Below are positions 15,348 through 23,857 of a stretch of DNA of 33,072 nucleotides, one piece after another; the stretch's first letter is position 1; each line of letters starts with the position of its first letter. This stretch comes from an uncultured Collinsella sp. Lineage in GTDB: Bacteria > Actinomycetota > Coriobacteriia > Coriobacteriales > Coriobacteriaceae. The translations under genes and the position numbers were made by a program. The DNA is taken from NCBI GenBank assembly GCA_900547655.1, contig URHQ01000012.1, positions 1 to 33,072 on the forward strand, given 5' to 3'. A model generated the notes under the pieces. It made no database searches. It had not been told where the DNA came from and worked only from the letters and a program-made list of their open reading frames with translations.

Positions 15348-16760
15348 TTATACCTCGTCATCCTCGTGCAGACGCCGGCGATAATCGGCGGCCCAGCCCT
15401 CAATATTTACCTGACGGGCGCGGCCCAGACCGAGTGCGTCGGCCGGGACCGGCTCGGTGATGACGGAGCCGGCGGCCACGAGTGCGCCGTCGCCGATCTG
15501 GGCGGGCGCGACCATCATGGTGTCGGAGCCAATGAAGGCATCCTTGCCGATGACGGTCTTGTGCTTGTGGACGCCGTCGTAGTTGCAGGTGATGGAGCCC
15601 GCGCCTACATTGACGCCGGAACCCATGGTGGTGTCGCCGATGTAGGACAGGTGGGGCACCTTGGAGCCCTCGCCGATCGTGGACTTCTTGATCTCCACGT
15701 GCGTGCCGGCCTTGGATCCGTCGAGCATGTGGGCGCCCGGGCGCAGGTAGGCGCGCGGGCCGCAGTCGACGCCGTTCTCGATGACGGCCTCAATGGCGAT
15801 GGTCTCATCGATGATGCAGCCGCTGCCGACGGTGGTGTCGGTGAGGCGACTGTTGGGGCCGAGCTGGCACTCCTCGCCCACGGTGACATGGCCGATCAGA
15901 TGCGTCTGCGGCCACACGATGGTGTCTCGGCCGATGACGGCATCGGGGCCGATCCAGGCCTGCGTGGGGTCGATGAAGGTGACGCCCTCGGCCATCCAGT
16001 GCTCGTTGATGCGGTCGCGCGCGATGGCGGTGAGCTGCGCGAGCTGGATGCGGCTGTTGACGCCCAGGCCGTCGCGGTAGTCATCGCAGTGGAAGATGGA
16101 GACCGCCTGGCCGTGACCCTTGAGGATCTCGAGCATGTCGGGCAGGTAGTACTCGGATTGCGCGTTGTCGTTGCCGATCTCGTTAATGTGGGCGGCGAGC
16201 TGCGCGCCGTCAAAGGCGTAGCAGCCGGCGTTGCACTCCAGCAGCGTGGCGGCCTGCTCGGGCGTGCAGTCCTTCTGCTCGATGATGCGCTCGATCTGGC
16301 CGTCGTCGCCCAGTTTGATGCGGCCGTAGCCAAAGGGGTCGGGCGGGGTCATGGTCATGACGGTGCAGGCGAGCTCGCCGGTGGCGACGGTCTGCGCGAA
16401 CTTGGCGACGGTGTCGGCGGTGATGAGCGGCAGATCGCCGTTGAGCACGACGACGGGGCCTTGCGCGATGCCGCAGGCCTCGAGCGCGACCTTCACGGCG
16501 TGACCGGTGCCCAGGCGCTCGGTCTGCTCGACGCACTCGACCTTGGTGGCGCTGCTGGCGTAGGCGCCGTCGATCAGGGCGCGCATCTCGTCGGCGTGGC
16601 TGCCGATGACGACAACGACGCGGCTGCAGCCGGCCTTGATGGTGGCGTCGACGATCCACTGAACCATGGGCTTACCCAGGATCTTGTGCGAAACCTTGCA
16701 GTGGTTCGACTTCATGCGGGTGCCCTCGCCGGCAGCGAGGATAATTGCGGTTGCGTCCAT
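15348..16760 (-). CDS. glmU: Bifunctional GlmU (GlcNAc-1-P uridyltransferase / GlcN-1-P acetyltransferase)
   Basis: This 470-residue enzyme makes UDP-N-acetylglucosamine for peptidoglycan. The N-terminal uridyltransferase has LAAGEGTRMKS (8-18), HKILGKPM and VVLNGDLPLI; the C-terminal left-handed beta-helix acetyltransferase has hexapeptide runs such as IGDTTMGSGVNVGAGSITCN followed by the CoA-site pattern NYDGVHKHKTVIG. ATG 16760 follows AGGAGATC on the minus strand; the frame extends further upstream but without family-like sequence. It is divergent from the ECF transporter genes. Confidence 0.95.
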   Translation of the reverse strand: MDATAIILAAGEGTRMKSNHCKVSHKILGKPMVQWIVDATIKAGCSRVVVVIGSHADEMRALIDGAYASSATKVECVEQTERLGTGHAVKVALEACGIAQGPVVVLNGDLPLITADTVAKFAQTVATGELACTVMTMTPPDPFGYGRIKLGDDGQIERIIEQKDCTPEQAATLLECNAGCYAFDGAQLAAHINEIGNDNAQSEYYLPDMLEILKGHGQAVSIFHCDDYRDGLGVNSRIQLAQLTAIARDRINEHWMAEGVTFIDPTQAWIGPDAVIGRDTIVWPQTHLIGHVTVGEECQLGPNSRLTDTTVGSGCIIDETIAIEAVIENGVDCGPRAYLRPGAHMLDGSKAGTHVEIKKSTIGEGSKVPHLSYIGDTTMGSGVNVGAGSITCNYDGVHKHKTVIGKDAFIGSDTMMVAPAQIGDGALVAAGSVITEPVPADALGLGRARQVNIEGWAADYRRRLHEDDEV

Positions 16761-16792
16761 GTGATCTCCTGTTACGTTATAGAGACGTGTGT

Positions 16793-16820
16793 TTGGAAAC
16801 GATACACGGCGCAATATGAT
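16793..16820 (+). promoter_or_regulatory. Candidate promoter of the ECF transporter operon
   Basis: TTGGAA (16793-16798) and TATGAT (16815-16820) are spaced by 16 nt in the divergent glmU/ecfT gap. The resulting leader would be about 125 nt. I see no known riboswitch consensus in it, though one cannot be excluded by eye. Confidence 0.45.
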
Positions 16821-16953
16821 ACCGCAGGCATATGTTGAGCGCGTAGCGATTGGTTTGCGGCGGTTGAGGCTTGCGCCGCCGGCGTGGTGTTTGCACTGCT
16901 TGCGCGCGGCGTTGGCGGTGCTGCGGAGCTGTCGTTTGAGCGAGGGGACGGGG

Positions 16954-17847
16954 GTGCCCGTGGACAACATACAGGAGGAGTTTGTCGGCGAGCCCGTCGC
17001 GGCGTTCTCGATGTCGCATCCGGCTGTGCCGGCACTCTATATAGTGCTGACGCTGGGGCTCACCATGTTCTCGATGCAGCCGGTGCTGATTGCGCTGTCG
17101 CTTGCGGGCGGGCTGGCGTATGGATTTGCGACGCGTGGGGCTGCCCGCACGCTGGGCGCACTCCGCTGGCAGCTGCCGGTGATTTTGATTATCGCGCTGG
17201 TCAATCCGCTGTTTAGCGCCTCGGGCTCGACGGAGTTGTTCCGTATTGGTATGCGCGCGGTGTATCTGGAAAGCATGGTATACGGCCTGTGCATGGGCGG
17301 GCTGTTTGTGGCGAGCGTGCTGTGGTTTGAGGCCGCGGCGTCGATGCTCGAATACGACAAGGTACTCGCACTGTTAGGCAATGCCGCACCGGTGATCGCG
17401 CTCATGATCTCGATGTGCATGAGGCTTATTCCGCAGTTTTTGCGCCGCGGTCGTACGGTGCTGGCGGTGCAGGATGCGATTGATGTGCCGGGCCGCGCGC
17501 CGGCCGGCCCCGTGCGCTCGCGCCTGCGGGCATCGAGTGTGTTGATGGGCTGGGGCATGGAAGATTCGCTGGAGCGTGCGGACGCGATGCGCTCGCGCGG
17601 GTGGGGTGCCGCGACGCGTCGTACGACGTATGCGCGGTATCGGCTGGGGCGCAGCGACGTTGCCGCGCTGGTCGGGCTCGCGCTGTTTGGTGCTGCCGCG
17701 GTGGCCGTGGCGGCGACCGCGATGACGCAGTATTCGTTTTATCCGCAGCTCTCGGTGCCGGCGCCGTGGCTGGGCTATGTCGTGTACGCTGCCTGGATGA
17801 TGTTGCCTTGCGTGTCGCACGCGATTGATGAGAAGAGGTTTGGCTGA
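16954..17847 (+). CDS. ecfT: ECF transporter transmembrane subunit (EcfT/CbiQ family)
   Basis: This ~297-residue integral membrane subunit couples ATP hydrolysis to vitamin or metal uptake. About five hydrophobic segments are visible (VPALYIVLTLGLTMFS, WQLPVILIIALVNPLF, and so on). The cytoplasmic coupling region reads MRLIPQFLRRGRTVLAVQDA and ends with the EcfT-type ADAMRSRGWG motif. The start is uncertain: GTG 16954 follows GAGGGGA, and GTG 16960 or ATG 17011 are alternatives; the longer frame to 16789 is unlikely. The stop shares one base with the ATG of the ATPase gene (TGATG), so the two are coupled. Confidence 0.85.
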   Translation: MPVDNIQEEFVGEPVAAFSMSHPAVPALYIVLTLGLTMFSMQPVLIALSLAGGLAYGFATRGAARTLGALRWQLPVILIIALVNPLFSASGSTELFRIGMRAVYLESMVYGLCMGGLFVASVLWFEAAASMLEYDKVLALLGNAAPVIALMISMCMRLIPQFLRRGRTVLAVQDAIDVPGRAPAGPVRSRLRASSVLMGWGMEDSLERADAMRSRGWGAATRRTTYARYRLGRSDVAALVGLALFGAAAVAVAATAMTQYSFYPQLSVPAPWLGYVVYAAWMMLPCVSHAIDEKRFG

Positions 17848-19490
17848 TGGCTCGGTTGGATAGGAGCTCGGCGGCGGGTGTGGCATATGGCTCGGCCGCG
17901 CTGGCGATTGAGGTGCGGAGCCTGAGCTTTGCCTACCCCGATGCTGATGCTGCGGTGCTCGAGGGGCTCGACTGGTCTGTTCCCCAAGGTGCATTTGCGC
18001 TGCTTGTTGGCGGTACCGGATCGGGTAAGTCGACGCTGCTGTCGCTGCTCAAGCCCGAGATCGCTCCGGCGGGCGAGCGCACTGGCGAACTGAGCGTGCT
18101 GGGCGAGAACGTTGCCGACATGGACGTGCGGGCATCGGCGGAGCGCGTGGGTTATGTGCTTCAGGATCCCGAGAACCAGATTGTGTGCGAGACCGTGTGG
18201 CACGAGATGGCGTTTGGCCTAGAGAATCTGGGTGTGTCGCGCGACGAGATGCGCCGCCGTGTTGCCGAGACCAGCTATTTCTTTGGTCTGGAGGACTGGC
18301 TTCATCGTGATGCCGATACGCTTTCGGGCGGCCGCAAGCAGCTGCTGTCGCTTGCCGCCGTCCTGGCGCTGCGTCCGCGTGTGCTGCTACTCGACGAGCC
18401 CACGTCTCAGCTCGATCCCGTTGCTGAGAAGAATTTTCTGCACGCGCTGTTTCGTGTGAATCGCGAGCTGGGCTGCACGGTTGTTGTGGCGACGCATCAG
18501 CCGCGCCCAATGCTCGAATACGCGACGTGTGCGTACCGGATTGAGGACGGTCGCGTGCGCGAGGTGGCGGATATGGCTTCTTTGGGACGCCGAGAATCGC
18601 TGTTTTCCGATGACACGTTGGGGTGGGGTGCCATCCGATGTGCAAAAAACGGAGTATTCAGCAGGCGTGAGGACAATTTGGGCTCTCTGGAGCCGCCCGG
18701 GGACGTATCGAGCGCGAAAAAAAGTTTGGAATTGGACAAATCGTCCGAATTTGTGGCGCAAACGTCGCTCGAGAACGGCTTGGAAGCCTTCTCGCGCACG
18801 GATGGAAGCAGAATACTCCAAAAAATGCACGGCGGGTCGGCTACCACCCTGTCGGAAGGCTGGTTTCGCTACGATCGAGCGTCCGGCTGGGTGCTGCGCG
18901 GGCTCGATGCGTCGTTTTCGGCCGGTGCGGTGCATGCGATCGTGGGCGGCAACGGATGCGGTAAGTCGACGATACTCTCGGTGCTGGCGAAGACCGCCAA
19001 GCTGCAGCGCGGCCGCATGGTGCGCGGAGCGGCCTCGGCGGCGCTGCTGCCTCAGAATCCCAAAGCATTGCTGGTTGCCGAGACGGTTCGCGATGAGCTG
19101 ATGGAATGGGCCTCGACCTGCGGATATGACGAGAACTTGGCGCGGGAGCGTGCGGCGAGCTTGGGGTTGTCGGGTCTGGATGGACGCCATCCGTACGATC
19201 TTTCGGGCGGGCAGCATCAACTGCTTGCATTGGCAAAACTGCTGCTAATCGGCCCCGAACTGCTATTGCTCGATGAGCCCACCAAGGGTCTAGACCTGTT
19301 CAGCCGCCGCACCATCGCCCGCGCCCTGCGTGACCATGCGAAGGCTGGCGGCACCGTCATCATGGCTACGCACGATTTGGACTTTGCCGAGCAGGTAGCC
19401 GACGACGTCGCCATGATGTTTGACGGCGAGATTGCCTGCATGGAGTCCCCGGCCGACTTCTTTGCCGACAACGTGTTCTATAGGGCGTGA
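17847..19490 (+). CDS. Fused ECF transporter ATPase (EcfA-EcfA')
   Basis: This 547-residue protein joins two ATPase domains that in many ECF systems are separate. Domain 1: Walker A GGTGSGKST (55-63), Q-loop YVLQDPENQIV, signature LSGGRKQL, Walker B VLLLDEPTSQLDP. Domain 2: Walker A GGNGCGKST (about 367-375), signature LSGGQHQLLALAKLL, Walker B LLLLDEPTKGLD, switch ATHDLDFAEQV. The linker (about 240-335) is unlike either domain and contains a ~190-bp inverted-repeat element at 18640-18830 read through in frame. Gene order T-A-S and overlaps indicate one operon. Confidence 0.92.
   Translation: MARLDRSSAAGVAYGSAALAIEVRSLSFAYPDADAAVLEGLDWSVPQGAFALLVGGTGSGKSTLLSLLKPEIAPAGERTGELSVLGENVADMDVRASAERVGYVLQDPENQIVCETVWHEMAFGLENLGVSRDEMRRRVAETSYFFGLEDWLHRDADTLSGGRKQLLSLAAVLALRPRVLLLDEPTSQLDPVAEKNFLHALFRVNRELGCTVVVATHQPRPMLEYATCAYRIEDGRVREVADMASLGRRESLFSDDTLGWGAIRCAKNGVFSRREDNLGSLEPPGDVSSAKKSLELDKSSEFVAQTSLENGLEAFSRTDGSRILQKMHGGSATTLSEGWFRYDRASGWVLRGLDASFSAGAVHAIVGGNGCGKSTILSVLAKTAKLQRGRMVRGAASAALLPQNPKALLVAETVRDELMEWASTCGYDENLARERAASLGLSGLDGRHPYDLSGGQHQLLALAKLLLIGPELLLLDEPTKGLDLFSRRTIARALRDHAKAGGTVIMATHDLDFAEQVADDVAMMFDGEIACMESPADFFADNVFYRA
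18640..18830. repeat. Inverted-repeat element inside the ATPase linker
   Basis: The left arm starts GTGCAAAAAACGGAGTATTC (18640-18662). The right arm (18808-18830) reads on the other strand GTGCATTTTTTGGAGTATTC. Interior DNA is A+T-richer than the flanking ATPase domains and contains small palindromes. The 191 bp contribute about 64 residues to the linker without a stop codon. Confidence 0.65.
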
Positions 19491-19494
19491 TGGG

Positions 19495-20208
19495 ATGACG
19501 GACTGTCGTTTCTCGCGTTTGCTTGCAAAACTGGAGATCCCGCTGTTGTTGGCGGTGCCGGCGGTGATGGCTGCCGCGTTGCTGGCGGGTGTTGAGCAGG
19601 CAGCGTTGGCCATGCTGGTTGTGGTGGCGTTGGTGCTTGCGCTGTTCTTTGCGGGCTATGAGGCATCTCGTCCGGGTTTGCGCCAGATTATGCCCACGCT
19701 GGTGCTGGCGGCGCTGGCGGCGGCGGGGCGCATCCTGTTTGGGCCCATTCCCGACTTTAAACCGGTGAGCGCTATCGCCATTATCGCGGGGGCGACGCTT
19801 GGTCGCCGCAATGGTTTTATGGTTGGCGCGCTGGCGGCGATGACCAGCAATTTCTTTTTTGGACAGGGCATGTGGACGCCGTGGCAGATGTATGCCTGGG
19901 GTCTGGTTGGCTATGTTGGCGGCGTGCTGGCGCATGCGGGTGCGTTCGACCGCGCGGATGGAGCTGTGCGCATGCCGGCGCTGATGGCGTACGGCTTTGC
20001 ATCGGGCCTGCTCTACGGCGTTGTAATCAATGCCTACGACATCATTGGATTTGTACAGCCGCTTACTTGGGCGGGTGCCGTGGCGCGTCTTGCCACGGCA
20101 GTGCCGTTCGATATTACGCACGGCCTTGCGACCTGTGTGTTTTTGGCCGCCTTGTACAAGCCTTGGTGCCGTCGCATTAACCGTGTCGTCGTGAAATACG
20201 GACTGTAG
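19495..20208 (+). CDS. ECF transporter substrate-binding (S) subunit
   Basis: This 237-residue hydrophobic protein has about six membrane segments. It carries the pattern FGPIPDFKPVSAIAIIAGATLGRRNGF followed by NFFFGQGMWTPWQMYAWGLVGY, typical of ECF S-components annotated only as transporter substrate-specific components; some relatives are linked to cobalamin (CbrT-like), but I cannot assign the ligand here. ATG 19495 lies 4 nt after the ATPase stop. It completes the T-A-A'-S set. Group I systems have a dedicated S gene in the operon, as seen here. Confidence 0.82.
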   Translation: MTDCRFSRLLAKLEIPLLLAVPAVMAAALLAGVEQAALAMLVVVALVLALFFAGYEASRPGLRQIMPTLVLAALAAAGRILFGPIPDFKPVSAIAIIAGATLGRRNGFMVGALAAMTSNFFFGQGMWTPWQMYAWGLVGYVGGVLAHAGAFDRADGAVRMPALMAYGFASGLLYGVVINAYDIIGFVQPLTWAGAVARLATAVPFDITHGLATCVFLAALYKPWCRRINRVVVKYGL

Positions 20209-20232
20209 GGCATTTTGCGTTCCCTCACGAAC

Positions 20233-20295
20233 TTGCGGTGGAATAGTTCTTGTTTTTGGCTATTTGCTGCCCAAACAGGAACTATTCCACCGCAA
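20233..20295. repeat. Long hairpin repeat between convergent genes
   Basis: A 17-nt perfect arm, TTGCGGTGGAATAGTTC (20233-20249), extends to 23 bp with one G-T pair against 20273-20295, around a 17-nt loop. It contains the heptamer GGAATAG also found in the palindromes at 24659, 24745 and 26017. It may act as a bidirectional terminator between the S-component and exonuclease III genes. Confidence 0.8.
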
Positions 20296-20356
20296 CTTAT
20301 AGGGGGAGAGGGGTCACATGATCTGTTTTCCTCTGTCCCCCAGGAATTGCTTGGCG

Positions 20357-21169
20357 CTAGAGCTCTAGCGTGAGGGTAACGGGGCAGTGGTCGCTGCCAA
20401 AGATGTCGCCGCGGATGCCGGTGTCGCGTACGTTGTCGGCGATTGCATCGCTTACCAGGAAGTAGTCGATGCGCCAGCCTGCGTTGTTCTTGCGGGCATT
20501 AAAGCGGTAGCTCCACCAGCTGTAGACGCCCTCGACGTCGGGGTTTGCTGCGCGCCAGGTATCGGTAAAGCCGGCGTTGAGCAGCTCGGTAAACTTGCCG
20601 CGTTCCTCGTCCGAAAAGCCTGCGTTGCCGCGGTTGGACTTGGGGTTCTTAAGGTCGATCTCCTCGTGCGCCACGTTAAAGTCGCCGCAGGTTACGACGG
20701 GCTTACCGGTCTCGCGTTCAAGTGCGCTCAAAAAGTCGCGATAGGCATCGTCCCAGGCCATGCGTACATCGATGCGCGCGAGCTCATTTTGGGCGTTAGG
20801 CGTGTAGACATCCACAAACCAAAACTTGTCGAACTCGAGCGCGCAGACGCGGCCCTCGGTTGCGGCTTGGGCGACGAGCTCGGCCGCCTCGCCGGCGTAG
20901 GGTAGCAGTGCGTCGGCGCGCAGTACGCGCAGCGGTTCCTGGCGGCTAAAGACCGCGGTGCCCGAGTAGCCCTTGCGCTCGGCGTAGCTCCAGGTTTGGT
21001 GATAGCCGGGCAGGTCGATATCGACCTGGCCCTCCTGCAGCTTGGTCTCTTGCAGCGCCAGGATATCGACGTCGAGTTCTTGCGCGATCTGGATAAAGCT
21101 CGGGTCCTTTTTGAGCACGGCGCGCAGACCGTTGACGTTCCACGAGGCGAAAGTGTAAGTCTGAGGCAT
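20357..21169 (-). CDS. xth: Exodeoxyribonuclease III (AP endonuclease family)
   Basis: This 270-residue DNA-repair enzyme has 3'-5' exonuclease and AP endonuclease activity. It shows FASWNVNGLRA with the first metal site, ILALQETKL (Glu41 metal ligand), GYSGTAVFSR, CGDFNVAHEEIDLKNP and the C-terminal catalytic pair in FGSDHCPVTL (Asp260, His261). Length and motifs are those of ExoIII/ExoA. The ATG at 21169 follows GAAAGGA. It is divergent from the sirtuin gene. Confidence 0.95.
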   Translation of the reverse strand: MPQTYTFASWNVNGLRAVLKKDPSFIQIAQELDVDILALQETKLQEGQVDIDLPGYHQTWSYAERKGYSGTAVFSRQEPLRVLRADALLPYAGEAAELVAQAATEGRVCALEFDKFWFVDVYTPNAQNELARIDVRMAWDDAYRDFLSALERETGKPVVTCGDFNVAHEEIDLKNPKSNRGNAGFSDEERGKFTELLNAGFTDTWRAANPDVEGVYSWWSYRFNARKNNAGWRIDYFLVSDAIADNVRDTGIRGDIFGSDHCPVTLTLEL

Positions 21170-21282
21170 GGTGTCCTTTCGACGGGGTTGGCAGGCTTAA
21201 GATTAACGCAACAAGAGCGGGGCGGAGTCCGCGAGTGATAGTGCGAACGCCGCCGTCCCGGAGACACGGATGGAGGACTCAT

Positions 21283-22035
21283 ATGACGCAGGCAATATCG
21301 GACCCCAGGCAGGCCTCCGCCGCGCTGGCGGATCTGTTTGACACCCACAAGCGCGTGGTCTTCTTTGGCGGCGCGGGTGTTTCCACGGCGAGTGGCATCC
21401 CCGATTTCCGCAGCGTGGACGGCCTGTATCACCAGCAGTTTGCCTATCCGCCCGAGACCATGCTGTCGCATAGCTTTTACGAGGCGCATCCTGCGGAGTT
21501 CTTCGACTTTTACCGCACCAAGATGATCGCGCTTGGCGCCAAGCCCAATCGCTGCCACACCAAGCTGGCCGAGCTGGAGCGCGCCGGCAAGCTAAATGCC
21601 GTGGTGACGCAAAATATCGACGGCCTGCATCAGATGGCCGGCTCACGGCACGTGTTTGAGCTGCACGGATCGGTCCATCGCAACATTTGCCAGTCGTGTG
21701 GCGCGGTCTATAGCGCCGAGTGGATTTGCTCGCGCGAGCACGAGGACGCCGCGGGCGTGCCTGCGTGCCCCGCGTGCGGCGGCCGCATCAAGCCCGATGT
21801 AGTGCTCTACGAGGAGCCGCTCGACGAGCACGTGCTGACCGGTGCCGTTGCCGCCATCGCCGCGGCCGATGCCCTCATTGTGGGCGGGACCTCGCTCGTG
21901 GTGTATCCGGCGGCAGGCCTTACGCGTTACTTTACCGGCGATACGCTGGCCATATGCAACCTTGCTCCCACCGATCAGGATGCAAATGCCGACCTGCTGA
22001 TTTCTTGCGACATCGCGGCCGCGTTTGCATTCTAG
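21283..22035 (+). CDS. NAD-dependent protein deacylase (Sir2 family)
   Basis: This 250-residue sirtuin removes acyl groups from lysines using NAD+. NAD-binding GAGVSTASGIPDFRS (30-44), TQNIDGLH (109-116), catalytic His128 in ELHGS, and zinc cysteines 136, 139, 162 and 165 (CQSC and CPAC) are all present, so it should be active. ATG 21283 follows GGAGGA; the longer reading frame from 21235 lacks support. I see no acyltransferase gene beside it. It precedes the folate gene on the same strand, 94 nt away. Confidence 0.93.
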   Translation: MTQAISDPRQASAALADLFDTHKRVVFFGGAGVSTASGIPDFRSVDGLYHQQFAYPPETMLSHSFYEAHPAEFFDFYRTKMIALGAKPNRCHTKLAELERAGKLNAVVTQNIDGLHQMAGSRHVFELHGSVHRNICQSCGAVYSAEWICSREHEDAAGVPACPACGGRIKPDVVLYEEPLDEHVLTGAVAAIAAADALIVGGTSLVVYPAAGLTRYFTGDTLAICNLAPTDQDANADLLISCDIAAAFAF

Positions 22036-22129
22036 CCCGCGCGCGCGGATACAATAGAAAGACTGATTGCAAAGCGACCCCGCCGCCTGTGCCCGAGCGC
22101 GGCGACGTGGGCATTTTAGGAGGATGTTC

Positions 22130-23857
22130 ATGGCGAACGACAGCAAGACATGGCGGTGCGGAAAGTACGAGCTCAGCTTTGACCGTCCGCGTATCATGGG
22201 CGTCCTCAACGTGACGCCCGATTCGATGAGCGACGGCGGTGAGCACTTTGACCAGGATGCCGCTATCGAGTACGGCCTGGCGATGCTCGATGCCGGCGCC
22301 GACATCATCGACGTGGGCGGCGAGTCCACGCGTCCTGGCTTTACCCCGGTCAACCCCGACGAGGAGGCGCGTCGCGTGCTGCCCGTCGTGCGCGCGCTCG
22401 CCAAAGAGGGCGCCATCGTCTCGATCGATACGCGTCATGTGGCGGTTGCCAAGGCGGCAGTGCGCTGCGGTGCTTCGATTGTCAACGACGTGACGGGCTT
22501 CACCGATCCCAAGATGGTTGAGTTCGTTAAGACAAGCACCTGCGGCGTTATCGTAATGCACGCCGGCGAGGTCGCCGCACCCGCACGCACGCACGCGACG
22601 GTGCAGCTCGATACCTCGGCTGCGGCGTTTGTTGCCGAGAAGGCACGCGAAGCGGCTGTCGAGGCCGCGCGCGAGGCCGAGAAGCCGGCCCGTCGCCGTC
22701 GCGGCAAGTTGCTGGGCGAGCCCAAGGTTGAAGCCAAGCTTCCGGGCGGTGTGGTACAGCCCTCGCTGCCGCTTGGCGAATCGGAGCCCGCGCCCGAGTC
22801 CGAGTCAGAGAAGCCGGCTGCCGAGCAGGCTGCCCCTGCCGCCGCTGCGCCCGAGACCGTGCCCGCAGCTGCCGAAGCCGCACCAGAGCCCAGCGATCAC
22901 CTGGCCGCCATGATGCGCCGCAGTGCCCGCCGTGAGGAAGCCTATGTGCCCACTTCGCAGCTCCGCCGCTTTACCCTGCCCGATTCTGCACCCATCATGC
23001 GCCGCGTCATGGGCTTTCTGTCCGATCAGGCCCGCACGCTCATCCATGCCGGCGTGTCGCGCGACCGTATCTGCATCGATCCCGGCTCGGGCTTTGGCAA
23101 GACGGCCAACGAAGACATCGTCATCCAGCGCGAGACCGCCAAGATGGCGTCGCTGGGCTATCCGCTCATGTGCGCCGTGTCGCGCAAGCGCTTTGTGGGC
23201 GCCGTCTCGGGCGTGACCCAGGCCGCCGCGCGCGATGCCGCCACGTTTGGTGTGTGCCTGGGCGCCATCCAGGCCGGCGCCAACATCGTGCGCGTGCACG
23301 ACGTCGCTGGCTTTGCGCAGTTCCTGAACGGTTACTGGGCTGTCGCCGAGCCGCAACCGCGCCGTGCGTTTGTGGCCGTGGGTTCCAACCTGGGGCATCG
23401 TTGCGACAACATCCGCGCCGCGCGCAACATGATTGCCGAGATTCCGCTTACCTGTGTGTCCAACTGCTCGCGCATCTACGAGAGCGAGCCGGCTTACGAG
23501 ACGCGCCAGGACACGTTTGCCAACGCCATCATCGAGATCAAGACCGAGCTGGCGCCGTTGGTGCTGCTCGATGAGCTCATGAAGATTGAGGCCGAGCTGG
23601 GCCGTGACCGCTCCAAAAAGGCCAAGGCAAACGGCCCGCGCACCATCGACTTGGACCTGCTGTGGATGGACGGCGAGACCCACGGCGGCAAGAAGCTGCG
23701 CCTGCCGCATCCGCTGATCGGCGAGCGAGACTTTGTGCTGGTGCCGCTCGAGGACCTGATGCACGACCCGGCGCGGTTCTTCCGCTACAACGGCGTCGAG
23801 GTCAAGGAGCCCGAGGATCGCGTGGGCCATATCGTGGGCGAATTGGGGCGTATGTAG
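22130..23857 (+). CDS. folPK: Fused dihydropteroate synthase and HPPK (FolP-FolK) with a long insertion
   Basis: This 575-residue protein combines two folate-pathway enzymes. DHPS: IMGVLNVTPDSMSDGG (22-37), GADIIDVGGESTRPG (56-70), SIDTRH, NDVTG, then VMHAG at 142-146. The usual continuation (RVMGFLSDQARTLIHAGV, then IDPGSGFGKT at 317-325) only resumes near 286. The intervening ~138 residues (about 148-285) are Ala/Pro/Glu/Arg-rich and low in complexity. SRKRF is at 351-355. HPPK: AFVAVGSNLGHR (413-424), YESEPAYETRQDTFANAI, RDRSKKAKANGPRTIDLDLL, LPHPLIGERDFVLVPL. ATG 22130 is 6 nt from AGGAGG; ATG 22124 abuts it. No folB or folE gene is adjacent. Confidence 0.92.
   Translation: MANDSKTWRCGKYELSFDRPRIMGVLNVTPDSMSDGGEHFDQDAAIEYGLAMLDAGADIIDVGGESTRPGFTPVNPDEEARRVLPVVRALAKEGAIVSIDTRHVAVAKAAVRCGASIVNDVTGFTDPKMVEFVKTSTCGVIVMHAGEVAAPARTHATVQLDTSAAAFVAEKAREAAVEAAREAEKPARRRRGKLLGEPKVEAKLPGGVVQPSLPLGESEPAPESESEKPAAEQAAPAAAAPETVPAAAEAAPEPSDHLAAMMRRSARREEAYVPTSQLRRFTLPDSAPIMRRVMGFLSDQARTLIHAGVSRDRICIDPGSGFGKTANEDIVIQRETAKMASLGYPLMCAVSRKRFVGAVSGVTQAAARDAATFGVCLGAIQAGANIVRVHDVAGFAQFLNGYWAVAEPQPRRAFVAVGSNLGHRCDNIRAARNMIAEIPLTCVSNCSRIYESEPAYETRQDTFANAIIEIKTELAPLVLLDELMKIEAELGRDRSKKAKANGPRTIDLDLLWMDGETHGGKKLRLPHPLIGERDFVLVPLEDLMHDPARFFRYNGVEVKEPEDRVGHIVGELGRM

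Noticed and set aside
16761..16953. Riboswitch in the ECF transporter leader
   Set aside because: I looked for cobalamin, TPP and riboflavin consensus boxes and did not recognise any; a covariance search would be needed to exclude one.
16761..16970. N-terminal extension of GlmU to 16970
   Set aside because: The extra residues are unlike GlmU, and the ATG at 16760 has a clear ribosome site and the family-typical start.
18497..18847. Protein-like minus-strand frame opposite the ATPase linker
   Set aside because: It coincides with the inverted-repeat element and the plus-strand frame is continuous through both ATPase domains. I see no ribosome site. It is mentioned only as support for the repeat being an inserted element.
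20296..20345. Possible fifth CTGTCCCC repeat
   Set aside because: The core is present (CTCTGTCCCCC at about 20331-20341), but no convincing complementary arms flank it, so it is not counted in the family.
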